DNA of 64,000 bases from contig NC_087071.1 of assembly GCF_963678635.1 (NCBI RefSeq), positions 36,135,680 to 36,199,679 on the forward strand, read 5' to 3'. The DNA comes from Symsagittifera roscoffensis. Taxonomy: Eukaryota > Xenacoelomorpha > Acoela > Convolutidae. Made by a program: the position numbers and the translations under genes. The notes beneath the pieces are model-generated. The model saw only the letters and a program-made list of their open reading frames with translations, did no database searches and was not told the DNA's origin. Below are positions 46,395 to 57,380 of the stretch, piece by piece (the stretch's first letter is position 1; each line of letters opens with the position of its first letter).

Positions 46395-47250
46395 GAACTT
46401 ACGTTTGACTGTTTTTTGAGAGTTTTGGCATGTTTTGATTCCATTTAGATTCTTTGTTCGTTTCTAAGTAAAATGTATTTCTTAATGTTGAATATTTTAT
46501 ACTTCTGGACTTTCTCCTGACCAAGCTGATCAAGTAATTTATTAAACCAGTTATATTTTTGATCAAAACAAAAGGTTAAGTGTTAACATGAGTGTTTACT
46601 GTGTTTCTAAGAAAATTGATAACTGAAAGAATTTAGAAAAATTTTTTGGTTCAATTCAGTAATTGTCTTAAGCTAGAGTTTTTTATAGTTATGTCTCAGC
46701 GTACAAAACAGTAAGCTTGTTTTGATTTACTTAAACGTTTTTCAGGTTTTGCTGCTTTGAGCAAAAATTACCATGCCAACTGTAAAAATTGTTTTTCAAT
46801 TTGTTCTTGTAAACCTGATCTTCATAATTTAAAGTGAAACCCTTTTTGACAGTTTTTTCAGTTTTTTTCTGGTCGTTTGTGTATTTATTTTTTCAGTTAT
46901 TGTTGCATAAACTTCGTGTATTTTATTTAGCAGCTGCATACATTTTTTTGAAATCTTCAGTTTTTAAAACTAGTTTGATGTTCGTATAATTTTCTTCCCT
47001 GAACAGTCTATTATGCCAATGTTTTTCTCAATCTAGTTCTCCAGGAATCGTAGAGAGTCGTCCAGGACTCTTGGAGATGTCGATTTCTACTCTGTTTTCC
47101 TAGAGATTTAACTCTGGTGGACACGGTAGGTTCTTCGAACTAAAAACAAAACAAACTATGAATAATTCTGTAATTTTATCTATGTTTATAATTGATTTTG
47201 AAATGGAGTTGATTTGCTTTTTGATGCAGAAAGTTCTGCATCGGTTTGCT
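46395..47250. other. no gene seen
   Basis: AT-rich DNA between the palindromic element and the G-rich minisatellite. Nothing recognised. Confidence 0.5.
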
Positions 47251-47299
47251 ATAAAAATCAGTAGACATGATAGAAAGCGTGGAATGATACTGAAAACAA

Positions 47300-47935
47300 C
47301 GCCAGTAGAAATCGCCAGATCGAGGAAGGGCAGAGCAGGGCGGGGCGAGGAGTGGAGTTACAGGACACGGCAGCGGAGGGTGAGGAGATACATGGCAATG
47401 TTAAAAGCGCAAAGCAGGTCAGGGCGAAGAGGGGCTTGTAAGGGCAAACCATAGTAGGGAGTGCAAGGCAGCGCAGTCTGAGGAGGTGCAGGACAGATTA
47501 GGGCAGCGCAGGGCCGGGCGATGAGGTGCAAGGCCATGATATGTGAACGGAAGGCAACGCATAGTCGGGCGAGGGGGGTCAAGGCCTGGGTTGGGCAGCA
47601 AGAGCCAGGGCACGTCAAAGTACGGAAGGCGAGGGCAGCGCACAAAAAGATGTAGTATTTCAGCACAAGGCTAAGCAGGGTAGGCAAGGAGGGCAAGGCA
47701 GTGTAAGGCAGCTTTAGCAGCTTAAGACAAAGCCCAGCAGCGAAAACTAGGCTGGCAGGGCTGAAAGAGTTACGGCAGGGCAGGTTCAGGAGATGCAAAA
47801 CGGGGTAGGGCAGTGCAGGACGGCGCAAAGCAGGGCGCCGCAAAGAGTAAGGCAGGGTAGGGCAACGCAAAGCAAGACAGTTCAAGCTAATACAGCGCAA
47901 TGCAGAGCAGAGCAAAGAGGCAGAGATCTACCCTT
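47300..47935. repeat. G-rich degenerate minisatellite (GCAGGGCA-like)
   Basis: About 630 bp of strongly strand-biased sequence (G and A rich, few C and T) built from degenerate gcagggcagg / ggcagcgcag / gcaaagcag words with a local period of about 5-10 bases. It stands out sharply from the AT-rich surroundings. Long open frames across it on both strands follow from the short period and lack of stops, not from a gene. Confidence 0.7.
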
Positions 47936-47949
47936 TCCGCCAGACATGT

Positions 47950-48240
47950 GGATAATCAGGCATAAATACACATAGCCACCGATTCATTACGCTATCCTTA
48001 TCCATCCATCTAACCAGCAAGCCATCTAACCATATATCCATCTAGCCACCCAACGTCTAGTTTTCAGTTATCTATACAGCCATCCAACTATTCAGGTACC
48101 CATCCAGCCATCTACGTTTTCATTAATCAACCCATTCGTTCATTCAGCTGCCTTTTCTCAGCCGCCATTAATACAGCCATCTCTCCACCTAGTCATTTAT
48201 TGATCCGTCTATTTATCCAGCTATTGTCCATCGTAGCGAG
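47950..48240. repeat. CCAT/CCAG-rich degenerate microsatellite tract
   Basis: Imperfect tetranucleotide-based repetition (atccatccatctaaccagc, ccatctagccacccaac and so on). Confidence 0.75.
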
Positions 48241-49350
48241 TTCGGTGTAAAATATTAATTGAATTATTTCGAAGCTTCTTGCTCAATTAGCTTCCTTAGA
48301 AAAGTTAATTTTTTGCAAAAGAGTTCAGTCCAAAAAAAAACTTTCCAAGCTGCCTTAACTTTTTGCTCACCGTTCCGCGGTCTCCGAATTGAATTTGATT
48401 ATTTCAAACTTTAAAGCTTCAAAATTAAGCTCGTTAGAAGTTTAATAAAATGCTGACTGATACGCTCTATAATTTTTTTTGAAATTTTAGAGAGTTTTCT
48501 TGTTTGATTAGTTTTCACAGAGAAACTGTCTTTTTTTTGTGAAACGATTCGCTGTAAAATGAGCAATTGTCTTCTGCTTCTGAACCCAATTCTTGTTCTC
48601 ATTCGCTGATGGTGAAGGAATAATGAAACAAAGTTTTCCGAAGATTGATGAAGGAAGATACAAAAAGTATAATTGAACTTATCCAGCTCGAAATCACTTT
48701 TTTCAGTGTATTTGGACTAGTTCAAGTAACAATAATTTATATATAACAAACGAAGAAAAAACATTGATGTCTGTAAAACGCAATGACTGAAAAAAACGTT
48801 CAGCACAATTTTTAAGAAAAAACTTTTGAAGCTAAAGTCATCAATAGTTGTTCGGCCGAAATAAAATCGACGCCTTTGATCTTTAGATTAATGAAAAAAA
48901 TTTGAAACTCTTTTAACAAGTTGAATTATAATGAAAATTTTGGCAATTTTTTTTTGAAAATTTTCATTGCTTAAATTGATTTTTAGATAAATTCTTTTTT
49001 TTTTGTAAATTGGTTCGCGGTGTATGAAATAATTAGATTTTTATCAAATTTTACCTGAATACCTGGTTGGAAAAAATTTTCGCAAACCGATTTGCGGTCT
49101 ATGAAACAACTTGAAAAATATCGAGGTTTTACAGATGAATTAATTTGGTTAGAAAAACTTTTTTTTGAGGCCTGACTCATTCTCTAACTTGAAAAAGTTT
49201 AAGTTTCATAGCTTGAATATCTTGATTTAAAAAAATTGAGATTTTTGAGATCCGATATAATCCTTGCAATAACTTGAAGTATTCCATAGCTTGAATAGAT
49301 TTCTTAGAAAATTTGGTTTTCCGTGAACCAATCATATTCAAAAAATATTT
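48165..49350 (+). repeat. 1,846-bp-spaced direct duplication, copy 1
   Basis: Nearly identical to 50011-51200: the offset is exactly 1,846 at the start (ccatta...acagccatctctccacct) and homology continues to ccgtgaaccaatcatattca. Differences are small indels and scattered substitutions. Confidence 0.85.
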
Positions 49351-49369
49351 TCAACCAATCATATTCATA

Positions 49370-50060
49370 AACCCGTTAATCAACCCAGTCGGCTATCCGG
49401 TCAGCCATCAATCACATAATCATTCATTTGTCCGTTCTTCCAATAGGTGATTCATCCAGCCGTTCAGCCAACAAACCAGCAACCGATCAGTTCATCCAAC
49501 CAAACGTTCTTACAACCATCCAAAAAAAAACATTCATCCAGCCATCTGTGCATCCATCCGTCCAGCCATCTGCCCATTTATCCATCCACCACGCCATCTA
49601 ACTAGCTCTCTATCCTCCATCTATCTATCCAATCAGCAATCCGTCTAGCCTTGCATTGTCCATCAATCGAATCAGCCTGCCTTCAATCCATCTACATGTT
49701 CTCAAGTCATCTATTTTTTCAGCCAGCCATGAATACATTCATCCTTTTATCCCTCGTCCAACAATCCAACCATCCATACAGCGCGGCATTATCATGTGTC
49801 CATACAACCATTAATTTATTACGCTTTGCATCATCTAGCCACCCAACTTCCAACCATGCAACTGTCCATCTGTCCTACCAGCCATCTCTTCAGATATATA
49901 TCGCTCCAACCAGCCACCTAATCCATTACTCCGTCTCTCCAGCAATCAATCGGTCCATTTATCTGCGCATCAATTGATCCAGAGATCAATTCAGTCCAAT
50001 ATGTACCCAGCCATTAAAACAGCCATCTCTCCACCTAGTCATTTATTGATCCGTCTATTT
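49370..50060. repeat. CCAT/CCAG-rich degenerate microsatellite tract, second block
   Basis: Same type of sequence as 47950-48240, longer (catccatccgtccagccatc, catccaccacgccatctaac). It lies between the two copies of the 1,846-bp duplication. A 108-codon open frame at 49651-49977 is a by-product of the repeat. Confidence 0.75.
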
Positions 50061-51200
50061 ATCCAGCTATTGTCCATCGTAGCGAGTTCGGTGTAAAATA
50101 TTAATTGAATTATTTCGAAGCTTCTTGCTCAATTAGCTTGCTTAGAAAAGTTAATTTTTTGCGAAAGAGTTCAGTCCAAAAAAAAAACTTTCAAAGCTGC
50201 CTTAACTTTTTGCTCACCGTTCCGCGGTCTCCGAATTGAAATTATTTCAAACTTTAAAGCTTCAAAATTAAGCTCGTTAGAAGTTTAATAAAATGCTGAC
50301 TGATACGCTCTATAATTTTTTTTGAAATTTTAGAGAGTTTTCTTGTTTGATTAGTTTTCACAGAGAAACTGTCTTTTTTTTTGTGAAACGATTCGCTGTA
50401 AAATGAGCAATTGTCTTCTGCTTCTGAACCCAATTCTTGTTCTCATTCGCTGATGGTGAAGGAATAATGAAACAAAGTTTTCCGAAGATTGATGAAGGAC
50501 GATACAAAAAGTATAATTGAACTTATCCAGCTCGAAGTCACTTTTTTCAGTGTATTTGGACTAGTTCAAGTAACAATAATCTATATATAACAAACGAAGA
50601 AAAAACATTAATGTCTATAAAGAGCAATGACTGAAAAAAATGTTGAGCACAATTTTTAAGAAAAAACTTTTGGAAGCTAAAGTCATCAATAGTTGTTCGG
50701 CCGAAATAAAATTGACGCCTTTGATCTTTAGATTATTGAAAAAAGTTTGAAACTCTTTTAACAAGTTGAATTATACTGAAAATTATGGCAAATTTTTTAA
50801 AAAATTTTTCATTGCTTAAATTGCTTTTTAGAAAAATTCTTTTTTTTTTGTAAATTGGTTCGCGGTGTATGAAATAATTATATTTTTATCAAATTTTAAG
50901 ATCTTGAATACCTGGTTGGAAAAACTTTTCGCAAACCAATTTGCGGTCTATGAAACAACTTGAAATATATCGAGGTCTTAGAGCTGAATTAATTTGGTTA
51001 GAAAAACTTTTTTTTTGAGGCCTGACTCATTCTCTAACTTAAAAAAGATTAAGTTTCATAGCTTGAATATCTTGATTTAAAAAAATTGAGATTTTTGAGA
51101 ACCGATTCAATCCTTGCAATAACTTGAAGTATTCCATAGCTTGAATAGATTTCTTAGAAAATTTGGTTTTCCGTGAACCAATCATATTCATAAAATATTT
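50011..51200 (+). repeat. 1,846-bp-spaced direct duplication, copy 2
   Basis: Second copy of 48165-49350, at about 95 percent identity by eye. Confidence 0.85.
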
Positions 51201-51791
51201 TGAAATTTTAAACTCTGTGACATAAAATTTCAGCTTAAAAATACATATGTTTTCTCTAACGGATTCGTTCCATGAAACAAATTGAAATAGTTCAATATCT
51301 CATTTTTTGCAACGTTTTAATCAAATTTTTTAATTTTTTTTCTCCATTCGATTCGTTTCGTAAATGAGCTCAAAGGTTCTTAAAGTTTCATGGTTTGATT
51401 AGCTTGCCAATGAAAAAATAATTCCTTTGAATCATTTTATCTATAAAATAGCTTGAAGTACTCCATAGCTTGAATAGATTTCTTAGAAAATTTGGTTTTC
51501 CGTGAACCAATCATATTCATAAAATATTTTGAAATTTTAAACTCTGTGACATAAAATTTCAGCTTAAAAATACATATGTTTTCTCTAACGGATTCGTTCC
51601 ATGAAACAAATTGAAATAGTTCAATATCTCATTTTTTGCAACGTTTTAATCAAATTTTTTAATTTTTTTTCTCCATTCGATTCGTTTCGTAAATGAGCTC
51701 AAAGGTTCTTAAAGTTTCATGGTTTGATTAGCTTGCCAATGAAAAAATAATTCCTTTGAATCATTTTATCTATAAAATAGCTTGAAATACT
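51134..51791 (+). repeat. 329-bp tandem duplication, near identical
   Basis: Units 51134-51462 and 51463-51791 are head-to-tail copies starting ccatagcttgaatagatttc. I see essentially no differences through the body of the unit, so the duplication is recent or recently homogenised. Confidence 0.9.
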
Positions 51792-52390
51792 TCAAAGTTT
51801 CTCAGATTGAGTTGCTTGCCTATGATAAACTATTTTTTCGCGATTCGATTTGGTCTATGATGTACTTTCAATTTGATCAGCTGAATGGGTCTAATTTTGA
51901 AACATCATCTAATCATCCAACTCCCTCCCTCAAAATTCTTAGAATAGTTGAAAGTTTAGCAGCTTGAAAATTTTTTGTAAAAAAAAATCATTTTGTAAGA
52001 AAAACTAAAAAAACACAAACTGATGTGGTCTAAGAATTAATTTGAAAAGTTGCGCCGGCTGATTATCACCAATGGGAAAATTAAAATTTTTGCCATCTAA
52101 TTCCCTTCTCAAAACAACTTGAAAAAATTCAAAGTTTCTTTGCTCGAACAGTTTGTTTAGAATAACTTGAACCACTAGGAAAAAAAACTTTGATCTCGAA
52201 AACTTTTGGAAACGTTTCAAAATTCCCTCCTTTTATTGCCTTGCTTAAAAGAACTTTCAACTTTGCGGATTCATTCGTTTCAGGAAAAAAATTGAAATAT
52301 TTCGAAGTTTTACAGATTGAATTGACTGCTTACAAAAACTTGAATAGCTTTATCAGATTGACAACTAACTTTTTGCGAGCCAATTGATTA

Positions 52391-53690
52391 TTGGACACAC
52401 ACCTAGGAATATATTTTTAAATAATTCATACAAAAATTACTTTCATATGTGCCAGTTGGTTAAGCCAAAGAAGTTTATTTTTTTGGTTCGGGTTGAGTTT
52501 CGCAAATTTTCAAATTGGCACTGTAATGCTAAAGTTTCTTTCAGCGACTGAAACGAAATATCCAAATATCAGAAAATCAAAACGACAATTGCAGGAAAAA
52601 AGCTAGGAACCAAACTGGAGCCAAATTGCTATTCGCAGTTAGAGTCTGTTTTTTTCTTGAGTAGATTTGTCTTGTTGCTGAAAGAGAGATCAACGACAAG
52701 GTACGATATTCAAGTATTCCACGATCGGCTGGGGAAGTATTCCAATCAACAGACCTGACAGGCCCAAAACTCTCGAGAGTTATCAAACTTATTGAGCCTT
52801 ACCATTATAAGCTTCTTGAGTCTTATGTAATTTTATTGAGTGCAATACTGTAGTAAAATCTAGATTTATTGTCTAGATGCCATGAGCCTCTGAAATAAGT
52901 TACCTGAATGCATTTCATCTGACTGTGTTGAGTTAAGGCGGTTTGTTGGTTGATCCGTCTTAAATAGATCAAATACAGAAAAAATTTCTAATAGTAATTA
53001 CTTGAGGTCTCAACCCTGTTTCTAATTGGGCTTGCGTGTTTTAGGATTTGAGAGACCAAACCAGGGGTGTACTCTTTCTATCTAGAGTGGAGGAGGATAG
53101 GGGTTTTTTGTGGTTATAGTTTTTATACTGTAAAGATCCTAAAGTTCAATGTCTTAAGCGAACCACGATTTGACTCCGACTGATTGAGATACAGAAGCAC
53201 TAGAGATTGACTCTGATTCATGAGCCAATGGTCATTGACCCTTTTTCTCTAAACCGCAAATTTAATTTGAGCGAACTAAAGTTGCATTAGTGTCCTTTTA
53301 GCGATTCATTTTTTCACCATCTTATTGCATCTTCAAGATGCAGTTGTTGTTCTACTTGGTTTCTGCATTTTTGTTTATTCAATTTCCCGATATCATTCCA
53401 AAGAAGTTCAATGGTTTAACGCTAGCAAGGGTTAGAAAATACCATTAAAACTTATAAGAATTTTGAAATTTTAATTTATCGTTTTTGAACATTTTGTACA
53501 TCATGAGCTGTACATCATGAACAACATTGTACAAATTAAACTGCTGTAATTAAATAATAAATTAAGTATTCAATAATAAACATTTTCTGTAGATTTAAAA
53601 GTTTTTTTTTGGGTTTTTTAAGTGTTATAACGTTTAATTTAGGGCCTTTCTTTTGATTTCTGATATGTCCGTTTTTTTACTTTTAGCAAA
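52391..53690. other. no gene seen
   Basis: AT-rich DNA. The minus strand at about 52640-52790 has a short hydrophilic open run I cannot assign. No other feature. Confidence 0.45.
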
Positions 53691-53693
53691 GAT

Positions 53694-53960
53694 TTACATG
53701 GACAACAAAACAGCCGTTAGTTCCCAATTCTTAAACTCATTGCGCTTGTTGATTTTCGGCCTTTCCCTACGAGTATGCAAAGCCTCTAGTGTGAAAAACT
53801 TATAAGTGTTTCCTGTTTGGTCTATAATCTCTGACTTCATCTCAGAAGTACCGCCTTTCCCCTTACTGCATTCTAGCAAATGATGTATTAGTTGTGAGCC
53901 TTCTCTGCGGTGTTCATCAATACTCGGGGCTAATTGTCGCACTGTGTTGCCGACAAGGGT
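53694..53960 (-). pseudogene. GIY-YIG-like retroelement C-terminus, minus copy
   Basis: The frame reads NSTLVGNTVRQLAPSIDEHR, then a GSQLIHHLLEC, an IIDQTGN..KF.TLEALHTR and an RPKINKRNEFKNWELT end. Such xVGxTxRxLxxRIxEH ... LEAxxIRxxxPxxNxRDEx sequences occur at the C-terminus of retroelement proteins with a GIY-YIG nuclease module. Upstream on the same strand, 54080-54200 encodes a second open stretch of 42 codons ending DLAF and a stop. Confidence 0.45.
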
Positions 53961-54746
53961 GGAGTTAAATCCATTACATACATAATTTTTTGGTCTTAAC
54001 TAAGTTAAAAAGCTAAATCGGGGACTTCGGAGGGCTTCTTTGTTCCGAACCACTCTTCCGGTTCTTGGTTAAGGGCCTCATTTAGAACAACGGCTCGGCG
54101 CGGAGTGGTTTTGTTGACGGTATCGCCAATCATGATGTCTACAATAACACCAAGGAGCGCCATAAAAAGTTAAATGTAACAATCTCCCAGTTCAAGGTGT
54201 GGTTTTCGTAACATTGGGTCGACAAAATTATCACCACTTAAAGGCTCTAGGCCAAAACGATCAAATTAACTAAGTTATATGCAAAATAGTGAGCTCATGG
54301 CTGGGTCTCAGTATCCCCAGACCATGAGAACACTCCTAAAAACAGAGAAACTACATTATTAATAGCTTAATATTGCTCGTGTTCAAAGATAAAAATCATC
54401 ACATCCATCGGAGAACGATCGACCTTTTCCCTCAAATCCTAGCTTCTCATAATCTGGAAATGGGTCTGATAAAAATTCAGTCTTTTCCAGGAAGCTAAAA
54501 GTTGTTTAAAAAGCTGTTTAAAATTTTTCTCCGGTACCTCTCTGGTTTCCTGAATCCGCGTGAAGAAGCGTCTTCCTCGAAATCGGGAAGAGTGAAAATT
54601 TCTACCATCAGCTTTACTGGCTCGCGGGAATTGCTTTTTAACGATTTCAGCTGCACAATCATTACAACTCCGAACGCTCTTCTCTGAATACTGATAACTG
54701 TAAGTTCAATCGTCTTCTATATCTGTCGTCCGTCTACTTCTGATCA

Positions 54747-54772
54747 GCGAAAACCGCTGTTCTGATTTTCGC
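54747..54772. other. conserved hairpin in inverted copy (left)
   Basis: gcgaaaa...attttcgc, 26 bases, matching in place and size the hairpin at 56123-56148 in the other copy. Confidence 0.5.
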
Positions 54773-55204
54773 TATTTATCTGTTGAGAAAATAAAATTAG
54801 TTACGTGTCATGCACGCTCAAATTGAAAAAATGAAAATAACCATGTCAGTTTAAACTGACCCTTCCCAGTTTATTCATTTTGGTAAATAAGACCGTTAAT
54901 TGTCAAAACCAACACATTGTAGGCCGAAACTGTATAGTTAAAATTCGTTGATGACGTACGTTTTCGTGGTCATTCTGTTCGAATGGCACAATTTCCTTTC
55001 GATGGTCACATGAACTACCAGGTAAAGAAAGGACAAAATGAAATGGTGTGCCTTGTTTGTCCACTTTAGTTAACCAAAACAGCCTAGCTGGGTGCAACCT
55101 CGTTGATCTTAACCTAGTATAGGGCGTCTCGCTGGTCTCGTCTCTATTTTTCATGGCAAAAATTCTTTGTTAGATGTAGCTTACATGTGGATGTAACTCA
55201 ACCT

Positions 55205-55390
55205 TTTTCGGCCAGACAGTGCAACATTTAGCCACGAGGACTGATGAATACCGCAAAGAGGACGCCCCATTAGGAAGTCATTGCTCCATTAAGGAAGTAG
55301 CAGGTACTGCTGAGATAAGGTCAGCGACAATAGACCAAACAGGAAACATCCATAAGCTGCTAACAAAAGAGGTTTTGCTTGTTTGGAGTG
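55205..55390 (+). pseudogene. GIY-YIG-like retroelement C-terminus, plus copy
   Basis: Reads FGQTVQHLATRTDEYRKEDA, then GSH, IDQTGNIHKLLTKEVLLVW. It aligns residue by residue with the minus copy at 53694-53942. It then runs into non-homologous sequence before the conserved NxRDEx end, so it is truncated. Confidence 0.45.
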
Positions 55391-56122
55391 TTATTAATGA
55401 TTACATAATTTGTTATGTAATTACAGCTGTTTAAACTCGATTGGTCAGAAATTTTTAGAGCAGTTTTGAGAGATAATTGTCATTTTTTCCAGATCTTTGA
55501 TTGTACTGTAAGTATTGTAGCAAAATTTTAATCCTTATCATGCACAAAGTTTGAGAAAATGTTTGAATTAACATTTTAAAATTCTTATCAATGATTTAAG
55601 TATTATTTATGTGCCAATGGCAATTTTTACATAAAACGTGTTCCGTGGATATACGAATACAGCCAGCTCAATTTGTTTCCAATTGCTTATCAATTTGCTT
55701 AAGGGCTTGCGTACTACTTTTGCTGATATCTCTTAAAGTTTTCTCTATCAAAAAAATCGAAAATTTGCAAGTGAACCAGCAGAAATTCAAAAGAATAACT
55801 TCAAGCCTCAATATCTTATATGATCTTTTGGTTTTGTTGAAATTGATTTTTACACGGCAAAAAATTATTTTCCGAGTGAATCGAGAGTTACCCAGACCAA
55901 TTGTGACATTCGAGCAGAATAGCGGTCAAAATGCATGTCAACAACGAAATTTTATTAGCAGCAGCCGAGTGAGAAAATTGTCAGTTTTGACAAATTAACA
56001 GTGTTAATTATTCAATTTAATGAATTGGATCTGGTTCATTTGCAGTGACGTAGTAATTTTCAAAATATTCGTTCAAAAAAAGACACGTCACGACCTTGGA
56101 GTTTCGAAGTAACTGAAAATGC

Positions 56123-56148
56123 GCGAAAATTAGTAGAACGATTTTCGC
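56123..56148. other. conserved hairpin in inverted copy (right)
   Basis: gcgaaaattagtagaacgat followed by tttcgc, a 7-8 bp stem in the X'/Y' junction, counterpart of 54747-54772. Confidence 0.5.
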
Positions 56149-56909
56149 AGGTTGAAACAACAACGATTCTCGACAGTGAAGAAAAATGTGAAAACTATAT
56201 TGAAATTACAATCAAGACTATCCAAAATGTAACGATTGTACAGCTACAATCGTTACGGAGCAGTTCCCAAGAATTTGAAGGGGTTTTGGGAAGATTTTAG
56301 TACCCTTCCTGGACCGCAGCAACACCGCTCTTCGAACGGATTCAAGACTTCCGAAGCGTTTTGGGAAGAGACTGAAACTGTTTTTAAAACAACTTTTAGC
56401 TTCCGGAAAAGTTTTGAGTTGAATTTAAATAATATTCAATACATTTTTTCAGAATATGAGAAGCTAGAAGTTGAGGGAAAGGGTTGATACATCTCCGATG
56501 GATATGATGACTTTTATCTATGAATTAAACCAATAGTTATATGATAATAAATAGTAGCCCTGTTTTTAGGAATGATTTCTGGGTCTGGGGATACAAAGAC
56601 CCAGCCATGAGCTCACTAATTTTGCATGTTGTTAAGTTAATTTGCGCCGGTAGCCTTAAATAGTAACGACTTTGTCGACCCGATGTTTATGGTCCGCACC
56701 TTGAACCTAGCTTCAGTTTCTATTGGTGTATACTTCGAGCGAATATTACAAGTTTTTTATCTGTCTTCGGAAATTTGGTGAAAGAATAAATATCGATGCA
56801 GTAACTAAATAATAACCAAACCACGAAAGGCTGAATTCTGTGAACTCCTCTGAAACCAATTGAGCATAAGGAGCAATACAAGATCTGACCATGTGATCAA
56901 GTGCTGAAA

Positions 56910-56985
56910 AAATAAGTGGAACATCAGGTCGAGGAAAACGTTTTTGAGTTAAAAAAACTCTTCATCAGTCTGAAAAAGGGTAAAC
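56910..56985 (-). ncRNA. degenerate hammerhead-ribozyme-like motif
   Basis: On the minus strand, CTGATGA (56962-56968) is followed by a hairpin GAGTT-ttttt-AACTC (56946-56960), then AAAAACG where a hammerhead core would have GAAAC. TCAG and CTGA flanks could pair as helix I. One extra A and the G-to-A change make it probably inactive. Penelope-like elements are known to carry minimal hammerheads in their terminal repeats, which fits the neighbouring relics. Confidence 0.25.
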
Positions 56986-57159
56986 TATTGTAACATTCGC
57001 CCAAATACTACACAGCGATGGAGCGTAGAAAAAGTACCTATTAACGACTGGCAGGCGTCAATTACCCTAATCCTACTCGTTTTTCATCGTCTCGACCTTG
57101 CCAGTTGATTTTCTGGTCTGTTTAGGGCTAAGTAAAAAGTTACTATTTTTAGGCTATCA

Positions 57160-57380
57160 GTCAAATGACTTTTGATCAGCTTTCGTTTACATGAGAACAC
57201 AACCACATAGCTGAGTCTCGGATCCTCAGACTACGTGATTGCTATTAAAAACACGGCTCGAATACCCTATTTTAATATGTTTTGGTGACAGTTCTATATT
57301 AAATCCATTGGAGATAGATTGACCCTTTCCTCTTCCTAGCTACTCATATTCTCAAATCTCAAATAATAACGGTGTCAATT
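57160..57380 (-). repeat. third fragment of the retroelement Y segment
   Basis: Resembles 54290-54460 in the same orientation (acatgagaac..., gctgagtctcggatcctcag, gagatagattgaccctttcc, cctagctactcatattctca). The block is thus present three times within 3 kb. Confidence 0.55.

Larger units (their letters stand above)
48240..52390 (+). repeat. degenerate satellite-like array, monomer about 85 bp
   Basis: The phrase cttgaaatatttcaaagttt, then an a(c)agattgaatt..cttgcttagaaaaact block, then a (g)cgatttggtctatgaaac block recurs roughly every 80-90 bases with heavy drift. The 329-bp and 1,846-bp duplications are higher-order units of it. No coding signal. Confidence 0.6.
53694..55150 (-). mobile_element. 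retroelement relic, minus-oriented copy (Penelope-like candidate)
   Basis: On the minus strand the order is X (55150-54840), Y (54800-54200), then a short coding-like stretch and a GIY-YIG-like C-terminus (53942-53694). X, Y and the coding end each have inverted counterparts at 55160-56780, but in the order coding end, X, Y. That permutation fits an element whose long terminal segment (X+Y) occurs both before and after its ORF, as in tandem or pLTR-bearing Penelope-like elements. The reverse transcriptase core is absent. Each segment match is clear by eye; the family assignment is tentative. Confidence 0.45.
55160..56780 (+). mobile_element. retroelement relic, plus-oriented copy (Penelope-like candidate)
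   Basis: Plus-strand order is a GIY-YIG-like end (55205-55390), X' (55860-56050), Y' (56200-56740). X' and Y' are inverted counterparts of 54840-55030 and 54190-54700. Shared blocks include the cattcgagcagaata / cattcgaacagaatg type and gtctggggatac...gacccagccatgagctca. Heavily diverged. Confidence 0.45.

Noticed and set aside
47358-47915. 185-codon minus-strand open frame with Cys/Leu/Pro-rich product
   Set aside because: It lies wholly within the G-rich minisatellite. The repeated LP/RPAL words come from the DNA repeat, not from a gene.
49651-49977. 108-codon plus-strand frame
   Set aside because: Made of CCAT-type repeat sequence; His/Ser/Pro-rich by repetition.
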